Shown here one piece after another: positions 53,453 through 62,101 of a stretch of DNA of 64,000 nucleotides. Source of the stretch: Bacillus pseudomycoides (GTDB lineage Bacteria > Bacillota > Bacilli > Bacillales > Bacillaceae_G); the NCBI RefSeq assembly GCF_022811845.1, contig NZ_CP064266.1, forward strand, positions 3,782,001 to 3,846,000, written 5' to 3'. The notes below the pieces were generated by a model. It saw only the letters and a program-made list of their open reading frames with translations, had not been told where the DNA came from and made no database searches. A program made the position numbers and the translations under genes. Within the stretch, counting starts at the first letter, position 1; every line of letters begins with the position of its first letter.

Positions 53453-53974
53453 GTGGTGAATATGGTACCAATACAGAAAGATGAAACTCTAATTATAAAC
53501 ATGTCCAGACTGTACTGCATGGTGCATGAAGGAAAAGATTTCGATGAAATGGTAGAAAGAATTACAAGACATACGAGTTATGAAAATTTCAAAGGAATAG
53601 TAGCTGTAAGTGATGTCAATGAAATAATCGGTTTCGCTTATGGATATCAATCTGTAGAAGGACAGTACTACAATCATTTATTGAGGGAAGCATTAAGTTC
53701 GAAACAAGTAGATCAATGGCTACAGGATTGTTTTGAATTTGTTGAATTAGCAGTTCATCCCGATTATCGTCAAAAAAGATTAGGAACTACATTACATAAT
53801 TGTTTATTAGGTGGAATATCTAATAGAACTAGTGTTTTAACGACACAGGTGAGTAATCATAACGCTCGTTCATTAAACGATAAACTACAATGGAGTAATA
53901 TAATGGAACCATTTCATCCAAGTAAAGATGATGTTCCTTATGTTATTATGGGAAAAGATTTAAGTACCATATAA
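53453..53974 (+). CDS. GNAT family acetyltransferase
   Basis: AGGAGGGG (53441-53448) favours GTG 53453 (173 residues). The GNAT core is VEGQ...FEFVELAVHPDYRQKRLGTTLH near 95 (the acetyl-CoA R/Q-x-x-G-x-x pyrophosphate loop is QKRLGT) and a C-terminal LTTQVSNHNARSLNDKLQW. Substrate unknown. It diverges from the aldehyde dehydrogenase gene and ends in a bidirectional terminator. Confidence 0.88.
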   Translation: MVNMVPIQKDETLIINMSRLYCMVHEGKDFDEMVERITRHTSYENFKGIVAVSDVNEIIGFAYGYQSVEGQYYNHLLREALSSKQVDQWLQDCFEFVELAVHPDYRQKRLGTTLHNCLLGGISNRTSVLTTQVSNHNARSLNDKLQWSNIMEPFHPSKDDVPYVIMGKDLSTI

Positions 53975-54010
53975 TTGTTAGTATCTCGTATTTGTAAGCA
54001 ACTAAACAAC

Positions 54011-54046
54011 AAAAAAGAAGACCTTAGTAAAAGGTCTTCTTTTTTG
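54011..54046. terminator. Bidirectional terminator
   Basis: AAAAAAGAAGACCTT (54011-54025) pairs with AAGGTCTTCTTTTTT (54031-54045). It separates the convergent GNAT and histidine-phosphatase genes. Confidence 0.9.
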
Positions 54047-54062
54047 TTGGAATTTTAAAGAT

Positions 54063-54638
54063 TTAGTCTAAATGCACCGTGCAATTATATAATTCTGAAT
54101 CCCAGCCGTTCTCAAACTTTCTAATTTTAGTTATTGATGTATTTTTTGGAGATTCGATCATGCTCAAATGAGGTACTAATTCTTTAAGAAGATGCCTAAT
54201 GAATGAGCCATGACTAACGATTAAGATATTTTTGTTAGGATGTTTATATGTAATTTCTTCAATAAAAGGTATAACCCTTGCTTTGACACTGTCAGCACTT
54301 TCAATTCCTAAATTAAGTTCTCTCCAATTACTTCCCCATTTCGAAATTCGTTCTTCTTCAGTCGTCCCTTCAATTTGTCCACCGCTTACTTCACGAAGTC
54401 TAGGTTCTAAATGGATTTCTATATTTTCAATGCTTTTTCCTATTGCTTCAGCAGTTTGCTTTGCTCTTAGTAAATCGCTAGAATAGATCAAATCCCAATT
54501 TTCTGTAGCTAACCGTTTTGCTAGTTTATAAGCATCGGAGAATCCGTCTTGATCAAGTGGGATATTTGAATTTCCTTGAGCTCTTCCTTCTTTATTCCAG
54601 TGTGTACTGCCGTGGCGAATGATTCCAAGTGTTGTCAT
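54063..54638 (-). CDS. Histidine phosphatase family protein
   Basis: ATG 54638 has AAGGAGGATA upstream (minus). The 191-residue enzyme has the phosphohistidine motif LGIIRHGSTHWNKEGRAQG with the RHG triad at about 8-10, DLIYSSDLLRAKQTAE near 54, and the second His in ILIVSHGSFIRHLL near 138. It is a cytoplasmic phosphoglycerate-mutase-like phosphatase; substrate unknown. Confidence 0.92.
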   Translation of the reverse strand: MTTLGIIRHGSTHWNKEGRAQGNSNIPLDQDGFSDAYKLAKRLATENWDLIYSSDLLRAKQTAEAIGKSIENIEIHLEPRLREVSGGQIEGTTEEERISKWGSNWRELNLGIESADSVKARVIPFIEEITYKHPNKNILIVSHGSFIRHLLKELVPHLSMIESPKNTSITKIRKFENGWDSELYNCTVHLD

Positions 54639-54859
54639 TTTATATCCTCCTTATAAATAAACTACGAGTCTTAAGTATTATATAATAATTCAGAAAAAAC
54701 AATGCATTTCAAATTAATATATTATGAATTAAATAGAGAGGATATTTTCTTTTTTTGTCAGATGTTTTTAAGGAAATGGGAAGGGGATATTGCTCTTTAA
54801 AGAGAAGCAAATGAAAATGTTCTGCTGTAAACAGATGAATTTTGAAAAGGGAGATGCAG

Positions 54860-55111
54860 ATGAAAGAAAAGCGTGAAGGTATTGTGGAGTGGTTTAAAAA
54901 AGAAGAAGGGTATGGGAGCATTTTATTAGATGGAAAAGAGAGAAGTCGTGTTTTTGTGCACTTTAGCGTAATTGCACCTGATTCGAATAGGTTTTCAGAT
55001 GGTTTTAGGTACCTTTTACAAGGGCAGAGAGTTTCATTTCATTTAGTTGAAATACCAGGGTTAAATGAACAATCAAAAACAGCTAGAAATGTTGTCATTC
55101 TATCAAATTAA
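54860..55111 (+). CDS. Divergent cold-shock-domain protein
   Basis: AAGGGAGATG sets ATG 54860 (83 residues) as start; a TTG at 54842 is in frame but overlaps it. It is CSD-like: GIVEWFKKEEGYGSILLD near 7-24, VFVHFSVIA at 31-39 (RNP2 intact), and ARNVVILSN at the end. RNP1 is altered: the usual K-G-F-G-F-I is E-G-Y-G-S-I, with Ser20 in place of an RNA-stacking Phe, and it has an insertion between strands. It may bind nucleic acid weakly or have a new role. Confidence 0.75.
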   Translation: MKEKREGIVEWFKKEEGYGSILLDGKERSRVFVHFSVIAPDSNRFSDGFRYLLQGQRVSFHLVEIPGLNEQSKTARNVVILSN

Positions 55112-55180
55112 CTATGTTCAAGTAGGATTTTTTTGAATTATAAAGAATCTTTATTGTATGAGTTGAAAGGAGAGAATGTA

Positions 55181-55690
55181 ATGGAAGTTACGATTCGTGC
55201 AGTAGAGATACAAGATGCTAGAGCAATTCATCACATATGCATACAAAATGATGTTTTACCATATATGGTTTTCTTACCTAGTATGCGAGTAGATGCGATG
55301 GAAAATAGAATTCGAAATTTAGCACCGAATCAATTTGAATTTGTTGCGGAATATGACGGGAAAGTAGTAGGGTTTGTTGGGTTAACGCAAGGACAAGGAC
55401 GAAGGTCGCATTCGGGAGATTTATTTATTGGTGTAGATAGTGAATATCATAATAAAGGCATTGGAAAAGCTTTGCTGACGAAAATGCTGGATCTTGCAGA
55501 TAATTGGTTAATGCTAGAGAGAGTAGAACTTGGTGTTTTGGAAATAAATCCTAGTGCGAAAATACTATATGAGAAGTTTGGATTTAAAGAAGAAGGTATA
55601 AAAAAGGGGAGTTTAAAATCTCACGGTAAGTTCATTGATGAAATTATGATGAGTCGTCTTCGTCCAGGTGGCCTCCTTGTGGACGCTTAA
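55181..55690 (+). CDS. GNAT family acetyltransferase
   Basis: AAAGGAG (55166-55172) fits ATG 55181 (169 residues; MEVTIRAVEIQDARAI). GNAT motifs: VVGFVGLTQGQGRRSHSGDL near 63, the acetyl-CoA loop NKGIGKALL near 91, and the C-terminal NPSAKILYEKFGFKEEGIKKG near 126. It resembles RimI/PhnO-like enzymes with open substrate range. Confidence 0.9.
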   Translation: MEVTIRAVEIQDARAIHHICIQNDVLPYMVFLPSMRVDAMENRIRNLAPNQFEFVAEYDGKVVGFVGLTQGQGRRSHSGDLFIGVDSEYHNKGIGKALLTKMLDLADNWLMLERVELGVLEINPSAKILYEKFGFKEEGIKKGSLKSHGKFIDEIMMSRLRPGGLLVDA

Positions 55691-55720
55691 TGTATATACA
55701 TAACGATGTGATTTGAAATG

Positions 55721-55768
55721 AAACCAACAAATAGACTAATATTTTACTAGTCTATTTGTTGGTTTATT
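55721..55768. terminator. Long terminator hairpin after the GNAT gene
   Basis: AAACCAACAAATAGACTA (55721-55738) pairs perfectly over 18 bp with its inverse at 55748-55765. Confidence 0.85.
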
Positions 55769-55927
55769 CACGTTGTACGTAAAAGTTCTAATTCGATATT
55801 GTATAGGTTGTAATTTACGAAACAATTTTTGTTTGTCATATTTTACTTGAAAATGATACTTTTACTTATTATGTAAATACATTATACTAAAGTACATACA
55901 TTTTAAATTGGAGCGATTAAATACGGT

Positions 55928-56076
55928 ATGGAGCTGAGAAAATTAGAGCAAATCATTGAAATGAAAAAGAAGAACTATTTACACTAGTATCTAATTATGG
56001 ATTTCAACATGAAAAAGTACTTACAGTAAGCCAAGAACTAGACAAATTAATTAACAATATAATGTTATTAAAATAA
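55928..56076 (+). pseudogene. Spo0E-like aspartyl-phosphate phosphatase, frameshifted
   Basis: ATG 55928 starts MELRKLEQIIEMKKK and then runs off (TAG 55987). Adding one A in the A5 run (55964-55968) gives EELFTLVSNYGFQHEKVLTV and SQELDKLINNIMLLK, which contains the Spo0E family signature SQELD. Restored length is about 49 residues, normal for the family. Members dephosphorylate Spo0A~P and delay sporulation. GGAGCG lies 14 bases upstream of the ATG. The stretch 56080-56400 shows no gene. Confidence 0.8.
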
Positions 56077-56422
56077 AAACACTATAATTTGTAGAAAATG
56101 TCATTTTTCGCATCGTAACATTAATGTTCTAACCTCATAAATACACTGAGCAGGTAGATTTATTACATTCATTTTTTCATAAGGATAACATTTAAAAAGT
56201 TAACCATCTTCTAACTATTCCTTATGAAATGACCTCTAGACAAATATAAATATTAAAACAAAAAGTTTCAATATGTAAAAATGAAGCGGTAAACCCGTTA
56301 AAAATATAAGTAGAAAGAATATGTACATTTTAAGAAATTTGTTAACTGCTAGTCGAGAAAGCTAATTTTTGGTTATAATAATAATGGAATTTATTATAGT
56401 ATCGGTTAGGAGCGCAGCAAGT

Positions 56423-57823
56423 ATGAAAACAGTTGTTGTCATAGGTGGAGGGATTACAGGTCTTTCTACGATGTATTACTTAGAAAGATTAAAAAAGGAT
56501 TACAATATAGATGTAGAATTAATCCTTGCAGAAAAAAATGAATATTTAGGCGGGAAAATTCATAGTGTGAAAGACAAAGATTTTATTATGGAAACTGGAG
56601 CGGATTCAATCGTTGCTCGAAATGAAAATGTCATACCGTTTGTAAAAGAACTGAATTTAGAAGACGCAATGGTATATAACGAAACGGGTATTTCTTACAT
56701 TTACTCAAATGATACGTTACATCCGATTCCTGCTGACACAGTATTTGGTATACCGATGAGTGTAGAGTCATTATTTAGTAGTACGTTAGTTTCAACAAAG
56801 GGGAAAATTATTGCACTGAAAGACTTTATTACAAAGAATAAAGAATTTACGAAAGATACATCACTCGCTGTATTTTTAGAAAGTTTTTTAGGAAAAGAAT
56901 TGGTTGAGAAGCAGATCTCTCCTGTTCTTTCAGGAGTGTATTCTGGTAAATTGAATGAGCTTACAATGGCATCTACATTACCCTATTTACTTGATTACAA
57001 AAATACATATGGCAGTATTATGAAGGGGTTTGAAGTAAACAAAAAACAATTTCAAGCTGCTGGGAATAAAAAGTTTTTGTCATTTAAAAAAGGTCTTTCT
57101 ACGATTATTAATCGTTTAGAAGAAGAGTTAACTGAGACAGACATAAGAAAAGGAATAACAACGACGAATGTACGTAGGGTTGATGAAGGATATGAAGTTT
57201 CTTTTTCGAATCAAGAGACAATCAAAGCGGATTATGTTGTTTTAGCTGCCCCACATGATGTTGCACAAACATTACTAAGTTCTACTGAATTAGATAATGA
57301 TTTCAATAAGCTAAAAAATTCCTCGCTGATTAGTATTTATTTAGGATTTGAAATATCTGATGAACAATTACCGGCGGATGGAACAGGTTTCATTGTTTCA
57401 GAAAATAGTGATTTATTTTGCGATGCGTGCACATGGACGAGTAGGAAATGGAAGCATACATCAGATAAGCAAAATTTATTAGTAAGAATGTTTTATAAAA
57501 GTTCAAATCCTGCTTATGAGAAAATAAAACAAAAAAGTAAGGAAGAATTAGTTCAAGTTGCTTTATCTGACATTGAAAAAAGTCTTGGAATTCAAGGTGA
57601 AGCGCAGATCATTGAAGTAACGAACTGGAAAGACTTAATGCCAAATTACCATTTGGAACATAATCATGCAGTTCAATCTTTAAATGAGAAATTATCGGCT
57701 GTTTTTCCGGATGTTCATCTAGCTGGCGCTTCATATTATGGTGTAGGTATTGGGGCTTGTATTGGAAATGGAAAGAAAACAGCAGAGAAGATTGCAAAAG
57801 CCTTGAATAATCACTTTGAATAA
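56423..57823 (+). CDS. hemY: Protoporphyrinogen/coproporphyrinogen oxidase
   Basis: TAGGAGCG precedes ATG 56423 (466 residues; MKTVVVIGGGITGLSTMYYL), so the earlier in-frame ATGs are not used. The FAD-binding GGGITGLS is at 8-15, and ETGADSIVARNENV near 58, SGVYSGKLNELTMASTLPYL near 175 and LAGASYYGVGIGACIGNGKK near the end are typical of HemY-type flavoproteins. It takes part in heme synthesis. The usual genomic context (hemE/hemH) is absent here, so it is likely a second, stand-alone copy. Confidence 0.9.
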   Translation: MKTVVVIGGGITGLSTMYYLERLKKDYNIDVELILAEKNEYLGGKIHSVKDKDFIMETGADSIVARNENVIPFVKELNLEDAMVYNETGISYIYSNDTLHPIPADTVFGIPMSVESLFSSTLVSTKGKIIALKDFITKNKEFTKDTSLAVFLESFLGKELVEKQISPVLSGVYSGKLNELTMASTLPYLLDYKNTYGSIMKGFEVNKKQFQAAGNKKFLSFKKGLSTIINRLEEELTETDIRKGITTTNVRRVDEGYEVSFSNQETIKADYVVLAAPHDVAQTLLSSTELDNDFNKLKNSSLISIYLGFEISDEQLPADGTGFIVSENSDLFCDACTWTSRKWKHTSDKQNLLVRMFYKSSNPAYEKIKQKSKEELVQVALSDIEKSLGIQGEAQIIEVTNWKDLMPNYHLEHNHAVQSLNEKLSAVFPDVHLAGASYYGVGIGACIGNGKKTAEKIAKALNNHFE

Positions 57824-57844
57824 AGAAATCTTTATATTTTTGAC

Positions 57845-57886
57845 GAACCCCTTTCTAGTATAAGAGAGGGGTTCATCTGTTTTTTA
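57845..57886 (+). terminator. Terminator after hemY
   Basis: GAACCCCT (57845-57852) pairs with AGGGGTTC (57867-57874) with an inner TC/GA, followed by ATCTGTTTTTT. Confidence 0.8.
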
Positions 57887-57909
57887 CTAAAAATTGTATC
57901 TATCGTTTA

Positions 57910-58467
57910 CTATTTAACTTTAATTACAGTTTCTGCACACAGTGTGTTATTTTCTGTAATTGATAATGTGACGTTCCCGGATTCTTTAAATGGATAAGGA
58001 GAGAGTTGATAAATTTCTTTTATTTTATATTTTTCTGTCAGTTCTTTTATGGATACGTTTTTTATTAGAGATATATTTGGTTTCCAAGTTTCTTTTTTAC
58101 CAGAAGGATAGCTGATTATAATTTGAGGATTTTCTAGATTTAATGTTTGCCAAGAGGCGAAATAAAGTTCAGCTTCTTTTTCTTTTTTGATTAATTGTTC
58201 TGAGAAGTAGCCAAATTCACCGATATCGCCTGAAACGATATATGGTGTGTTGTTTATTTCAATGTTTAATAAAGAAGGTTGATAAGTCGCTGCATGATAA
58301 AATCCATAAGAAAGCAATAATACCGAGGTGAGTATAAGTCCAATTATAAATTTTTTGAAGGTGTTTCCTTTGAAACTTGTCATCATTGCTGAGTTTGGGG
58401 CGAATTTCTGCGCGAATAAAAAGACAAGCAAAATGAACAAGAGGGCAATGCCTATAAAAATATACAT
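57910..58467 (-). CDS. Two-segment membrane protein, unknown
   Basis: GGAGGTGACTG sets ATG 58467 (185 residues) as start. Two membrane segments (IFIGIALLFILLVFLFA near 3-20 and FIIGLILTSVLLLSYGFYHA near 40-60) are followed by an extracellular part with GDIGEFGYFSEQLIKKEKEA and ISYPSGKKETWKP, likely beta-rich. No known family. It is convergent with hemY. Confidence 0.7.
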   Translation of the reverse strand: MYIFIGIALLFILLVFLFAQKFAPNSAMMTSFKGNTFKKFIIGLILTSVLLLSYGFYHAATYQPSLLNIEINNTPYIVSGDIGEFGYFSEQLIKKEKEAELYFASWQTLNLENPQIIISYPSGKKETWKPNISLIKNVSIKELTEKYKIKEIYQLSPYPFKESGNVTLSITENNTLCAETVIKVK

Positions 58468-59128
58468 TTTTTCAGTCACCTCCGTTAATACAACCCTAAT
58501 CTTCGTGTTGAATAACAATGTACTGTATGGTTTATTAATATTTTAACATCAATATCCAATTTTTTGTTCCATAAAGATGATAGGACTACGAATGATGAAT
58601 GTAAAACATACTTCATAAAACAAATTTTGATTGAGGAAGAAATATAATGGTGTTAATGAGAGCATATGTAAAATAGTTATATTTCATCATAAAGCTAATC
58701 TTTCTATATTTTGTATTTTTTCTTTGATTGAATGACAGACCTTGGTTATATAGCGTAATTTTCATTGATCTATTTTCTAGTTGCGAGATCCTGATTCGTT
58801 GAAAAAGTTCCACTTTATATTGATTATAGCATGCACATGGAAAAATCCTTAAAAAGGAAAGAGGAGATTTAAAATATTTATATAGTATTTTTTGATTGTG
58901 AGGGGATTTCTCGTTTGTTGAAATATTCAAAAAAAAAACAATCCTGGTTATTAATTCTGTTAAATTGAATAAGAAGGAAATATTGTGTGAGTATTGAATA
59001 AAATAAGGAAAATAATGGGGGAGTCTGTTTCATTGATTTTGAAAACAGGTTGTTATTTATGATAAATCTTCCAATAAGAGAAGGTTTTTCTGATATAATA
59101 AATCAGTAGCAAGAAAAGGAGGAGTTTC

Positions 59129-59686
59129 ATGGCATTTCCTGTTTTAGAAACAGAACGGTTACGTTTAGTTGAAATTGATCAATCGTATTGTCAAAAAATA
59201 TATGAAATCTTTTCGCTTGAAGAGGTTACGCGTTATTATGGAATGAATTCTTTTACGGAATTTGGCCAAGCTTCCCGTATGATTGAATCTTTTTCAAAAA
59301 ACTTTTTTGAGAAGCGTGCCATTCGCTGGGGAATTGTATTAAAGGAAACAGGTACGTTAATTGGTACAATTGGATTAAATAATTTACAACTTTGGAGTAA
59401 ACGTTCTGAGATTGGTTATGATTTGCATCCTTCTTATTGGGGGAAAGGCTATGCGACAGAAGCTGTAGAACAAATCATCACATATAGTTTTCAAGAACTT
59501 GGGATATTCAGAATCGGTGCAATTACATATCCTGAAAATGTAGCATCTTGTAAGATGTTATCCGAAATAGGATTTCAGAAAGAGGGACTATTAAGAGGCT
59601 ATATTCATCAAGGAAATCAACAACGAGATGTATATATATATTCTATTATACGAACAGATTTAGAAAAGAACCCTGAGAGATATTGA
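59129..59686 (+). CDS. GNAT family acetyltransferase (RimJ/RimL type)
   Basis: ATG 59129 is preceded by AAGGAGGAG. The 185-residue protein has the RimJ/RimL pattern: FPVLETERLRLVEIDQS at the start, LKETGTLIGTIGLNNLQ near 71, IGYDLHPSYWGKGYATEAV near 92 and ENVASCKMLSEIGFQKEGLL near 135. These enzymes acetylate N-termini or small amines; exact target unknown. The 660-base stretch 58470-59128 before it holds no gene that I trust. Confidence 0.92.
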   Translation: MAFPVLETERLRLVEIDQSYCQKIYEIFSLEEVTRYYGMNSFTEFGQASRMIESFSKNFFEKRAIRWGIVLKETGTLIGTIGLNNLQLWSKRSEIGYDLHPSYWGKGYATEAVEQIITYSFQELGIFRIGAITYPENVASCKMLSEIGFQKEGLLRGYIHQGNQQRDVYIYSIIRTDLEKNPERY

Positions 59687-59733
59687 GCATGGTTTTTCTT
59701 ATATAATTAGATAGTAATGAAAAATAAAGAACC

Positions 59734-59760
59734 CCTCTTACCAAAAGATAAGAGGGGAAT
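59734..59760. terminator. Bidirectional terminator
   Basis: CCCCTCTTA (59734-59742) pairs with TAAGAGGGG (59750-59758). It lies between convergent genes. Confidence 0.75.
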
Positions 59761-59767
59761 GAAACCA

Positions 59768-59953
59768 TTAACCTAATTTAGGTAATAAACGTTCTCCGCT
59801 TTTCATGTTACTTTTACATAAAGGGCATTTTGGCTCTTCTTCAAATGAAAAGTTCTTTCTCATCCAACCTAAACAATCCTCTGATTCACATTCCCAAACA
59901 GGTGTTTGTTCTGGTGGTACTTCTGCTACATCGTTCTTGCGATTGCGATACAT
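59768..59953 (-). CDS. YdjO-like cold-inducible zinc-ribbon protein
   Basis: ATG 59953 follows AAAAGGAGTG (minus). The 61-residue protein has four Cys in two pairs: WECESEDCLGWMRKNF near 21-36 and CPLCKSNM near 43-50, a small zinc-knuckle. GERLLPKLG ends it. It matches the YdjO type, which in Bacillus is encoded next to a csp gene, as here. Confidence 0.8.
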   Translation of the reverse strand: MYRNRKNDVAEVPPEQTPVWECESEDCLGWMRKNFSFEEEPKCPLCKSNMKSGERLLPKLG

Positions 59954-59995
59954 GTGACCACTCCTTTTATGTAAAATTTTTAAATTATATATTAA

Positions 59996-60032
59996 AAAGG
60001 TTGTTAACCGTGCGATGGTAACAACCTTTTTA
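59996..60032 (-). terminator. Terminator of the csp gene
   Basis: AAAAAGGTTGTTA (59996-60008) pairs with TAACAACCTTTTT (60020-60032). Read from the minus strand it ends in a T run. Confidence 0.85.
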
Positions 60033-60041
60033 TTGTTTAAA

Positions 60042-60245
60042 TTATAGCTTTACAACGTTTTTAGCTTGAGGTCCGCGGTTGCCGTCTTCAACTTCGAAGC
60101 TAACTTCTTGACCTTCGTCAAGAGATTTGAAACCTTCGCCAGTGATAGCAGAGAAGTGAACGAATACATCGTTACCGTCTTCAACTTCGATGAAACCGAA
60201 ACCTTTTTCGCTGTTAAACCATTTTACTTTACCTGTTAATGTCAT
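60042..60245 (-). CDS. Cold shock protein, CspA family
   Basis: ATG 60245 has TAGGAGGCAC upstream (minus). The 67-residue single-strand nucleic-acid-binding protein has intact RNP1 (KGFGFIEV) and RNP2 (VFVHFS), and ends GPQAKNVVKL. It acts as an RNA chaperone, chiefly in the cold. A long leader (60246 to at least 60400) is typical for cold-shock genes. Paralog name cannot be fixed. Confidence 0.97.
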   Translation of the reverse strand: MTLTGKVKWFNSEKGFGFIEVEDGNDVFVHFSAITGEGFKSLDEGQEVSFEVEDGNRGPQAKNVVKL

Positions 60246-60420
60246 GGTAAGTGCCTCCTAAAAATAAGAAAAATAAATTACAATATGATCCGTCTTATTT
60301 CAACGAAAATAAAAATTCACATATTATCAAAAACCGATTAGGAACACTTATTATCCTTAATAGATGCTTGATAATATGTAAAGTGAAACTTTTATAAATT
60401 TGACCTTAAGACCTATCTTA
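60246..60420 (-). promoter_or_regulatory. Probable long 5' leader of the csp gene
   Basis: There is no ORF between the csp start and 60704. Cold-shock genes normally have 100-200-base structured leaders, so this stretch may be one. No clear promoter was fixed. The rest, 60420-60700, shows nothing. Confidence 0.35.
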
Positions 60421-60722
60421 CAACAAATGGTGGGAAATAGCAAGTGTTGGAAGTAAATGGAGAAGGGCGGGTGCTTCAATCATGCTACTGGTACAGTGAT
60501 TGGATTGTATTTTATGTTTTTAAGTTCTTTATTAACAAGGTAAAAAATAGGTCTTTTCTATGTAGTATGCCTAGATAAAATGCCCCAGATGATTAGGAGT
60601 GGTATTTCTTGTTGCATTCTTTTTATTGGATATGAATTTTAAATAAGACTGTAAAAGTATTGGAAATAGTGAGTTTAGTGTGAAATAGGAAATGTTTGTA
60701 AGAAGTGGAGGGAGGAGTAGTT

Positions 60723-61619
60723 TTGAATAATAGTCGATTTAAAACAATTAAAGCAACAAAGGAAGGGCGAAAGAAAGTACATCCAATTTTAGCAGTAATA
60801 TTATCGGTTGTATTTTTAACTCTTGGCGAATTATTTATGGTATTTATGTTATTTTTACCAAAAACAGAAACGACATTTATGAAGGGGATTTATGATAACG
60901 TAAGGATGTTATTAACATTTGGGGGAGCAATTTTAATTGTGTTTTTATGGGTTCGTTTTGTGGAAAAACGTCCATTTTCATCAATTGGTTTTTGGAAAGA
61001 CAATGCTTTGAAAAAATATTTACGTGGAGCATTCATTGGTTTTATATTTATAACAATACCAGTTTTAATTTTAGTTTTAAGTGGTTCTGTTACCTTACAT
61101 ATACAACAGATTTCAAGTACAGTCATACTAGGAATATTAGGTTCTTTAATCGCGTTTTTGGTACAAGGTGCCGCAGAAGAAATTGTTGTACGCGGTTGGC
61201 TATTTCCAGTTATTTCAGTTAGAAGTCGGATATGGATTGGGGTTGTTGTTACATCATTTCTATTTGGATTTCTCCATCTATTAAATCCAGGTATAACAAT
61301 TCTTTCTATATCAAATATCATATTAGTTGGTGTATTTGCAGCGTTCTATGTATTAAAAGAGAGTAGCCTTTGGGGAATATGTGCTTGGCATTCTATATGG
61401 AACTGGGCTCAATATAATATATATGGTTTTGCGGTAAGTGGTACAACAATATACTCTACACCTTTGTTTAAATCAACAACAAGCGGTCCAGAATCGTTAC
61501 ATGGAGGAACTTTTGGAATTGAAGGAAGTGTAATTACAACAATTATGCTTGCGGTTGCCTCAATAGTATTATGGAAACAACTGTGGGGCAGACGATCGAA
61601 ACAGCATAATATGGGATAG
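60723..61619 (+). CDS. CPBP family intramembrane metalloprotease
   Basis: GGAGGGAGGAG lies before TTG 60723 (298 residues; the in-frame GTG 60705 overlaps it). The Abi/CAAX-protease motifs are complete: EEIVVRGWLFP with Glu152, Glu153 and Arg157, FGFLHLLNP with His185, and CAWHSIWNW with the last His and Asn. About seven membrane segments are present. Relatives cleave prenylated or other membrane-bound peptides, or give immunity to bacteriocins. No bacteriocin gene is near. Confidence 0.93.
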   Translation: MNNSRFKTIKATKEGRKKVHPILAVILSVVFLTLGELFMVFMLFLPKTETTFMKGIYDNVRMLLTFGGAILIVFLWVRFVEKRPFSSIGFWKDNALKKYLRGAFIGFIFITIPVLILVLSGSVTLHIQQISSTVILGILGSLIAFLVQGAAEEIVVRGWLFPVISVRSRIWIGVVVTSFLFGFLHLLNPGITILSISNIILVGVFAAFYVLKESSLWGICAWHSIWNWAQYNIYGFAVSGTTIYSTPLFKSTTSGPESLHGGTFGIEGSVITTIMLAVASIVLWKQLWGRRSKQHNMG

Positions 61620-61649
61620 TTTGTGGTGAGGGTGAAATTTCACCACAAA
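61620..61649 (+). terminator. Hairpin after the CPBP gene, no T run
   Basis: TTTGTGGTGA and TTCACCACAAA form a strong stem (61620-61649), but TATCGATG follows, so it is a weak terminator or an mRNA end stabiliser. The stretch 61650-62000 holds nothing clear. Confidence 0.5.
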
Positions 61650-62000
61650 TATCGATGACGTGAACGGATTTTTTGTTTTTTTATTGAGCGAACATAGTGT
61701 AATAATTTTGATAAATCAATATGTCCTTGGTCCCAATTTGTAATAGTATCGCCTATCATAAATTTAAATGGCTTTAAAATAAAAATGCTTTCCTAATTCA
61801 ATTGATTTTAAAGTGTATAGGTAGGATAAAGCTACTCATATTTTGCCGAAAAGAGATAGAGTATGTAAAATTCTTATTTGAATTTTAGAAAATCATAATC
61901 TTTTACAGAATAATCTTGCAATATGAAACGGACTAGAAATACAATAAAAGGAAACATAGGAAATAAACTGATAAAATAATACTTTTGGGAGAGAATTTTT

Positions 62001-62045
62001 ATGAAAAAACATCTTCAACGAATCATTTATAACGAGTACGTTTAA
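62001..62045 (+). CDS. 14-residue ORF, possible leader peptide
   Basis: ATG 62001 with GGGAGAG upstream encodes MKKHLQRIIYNEYV before TAA. It ends 56 bases before the next gene. Leader peptide or chance ORF; no Trp/His-type run is seen. Confidence 0.25.
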   Translation: MKKHLQRIIYNEYV

Positions 62046-62101
62046 AAAACGAAATAACTAGAAGGAAAATGAGTGATGGAATGTTGGGGGGAATGTGTTC
62101 A

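Noticed and set aside
58613..58930. 105-residue minus-strand ORF
   Set aside because: No ribosome site, odd composition and no recognisable motif; likely a chance ORF in AT-rich intergenic DNA.
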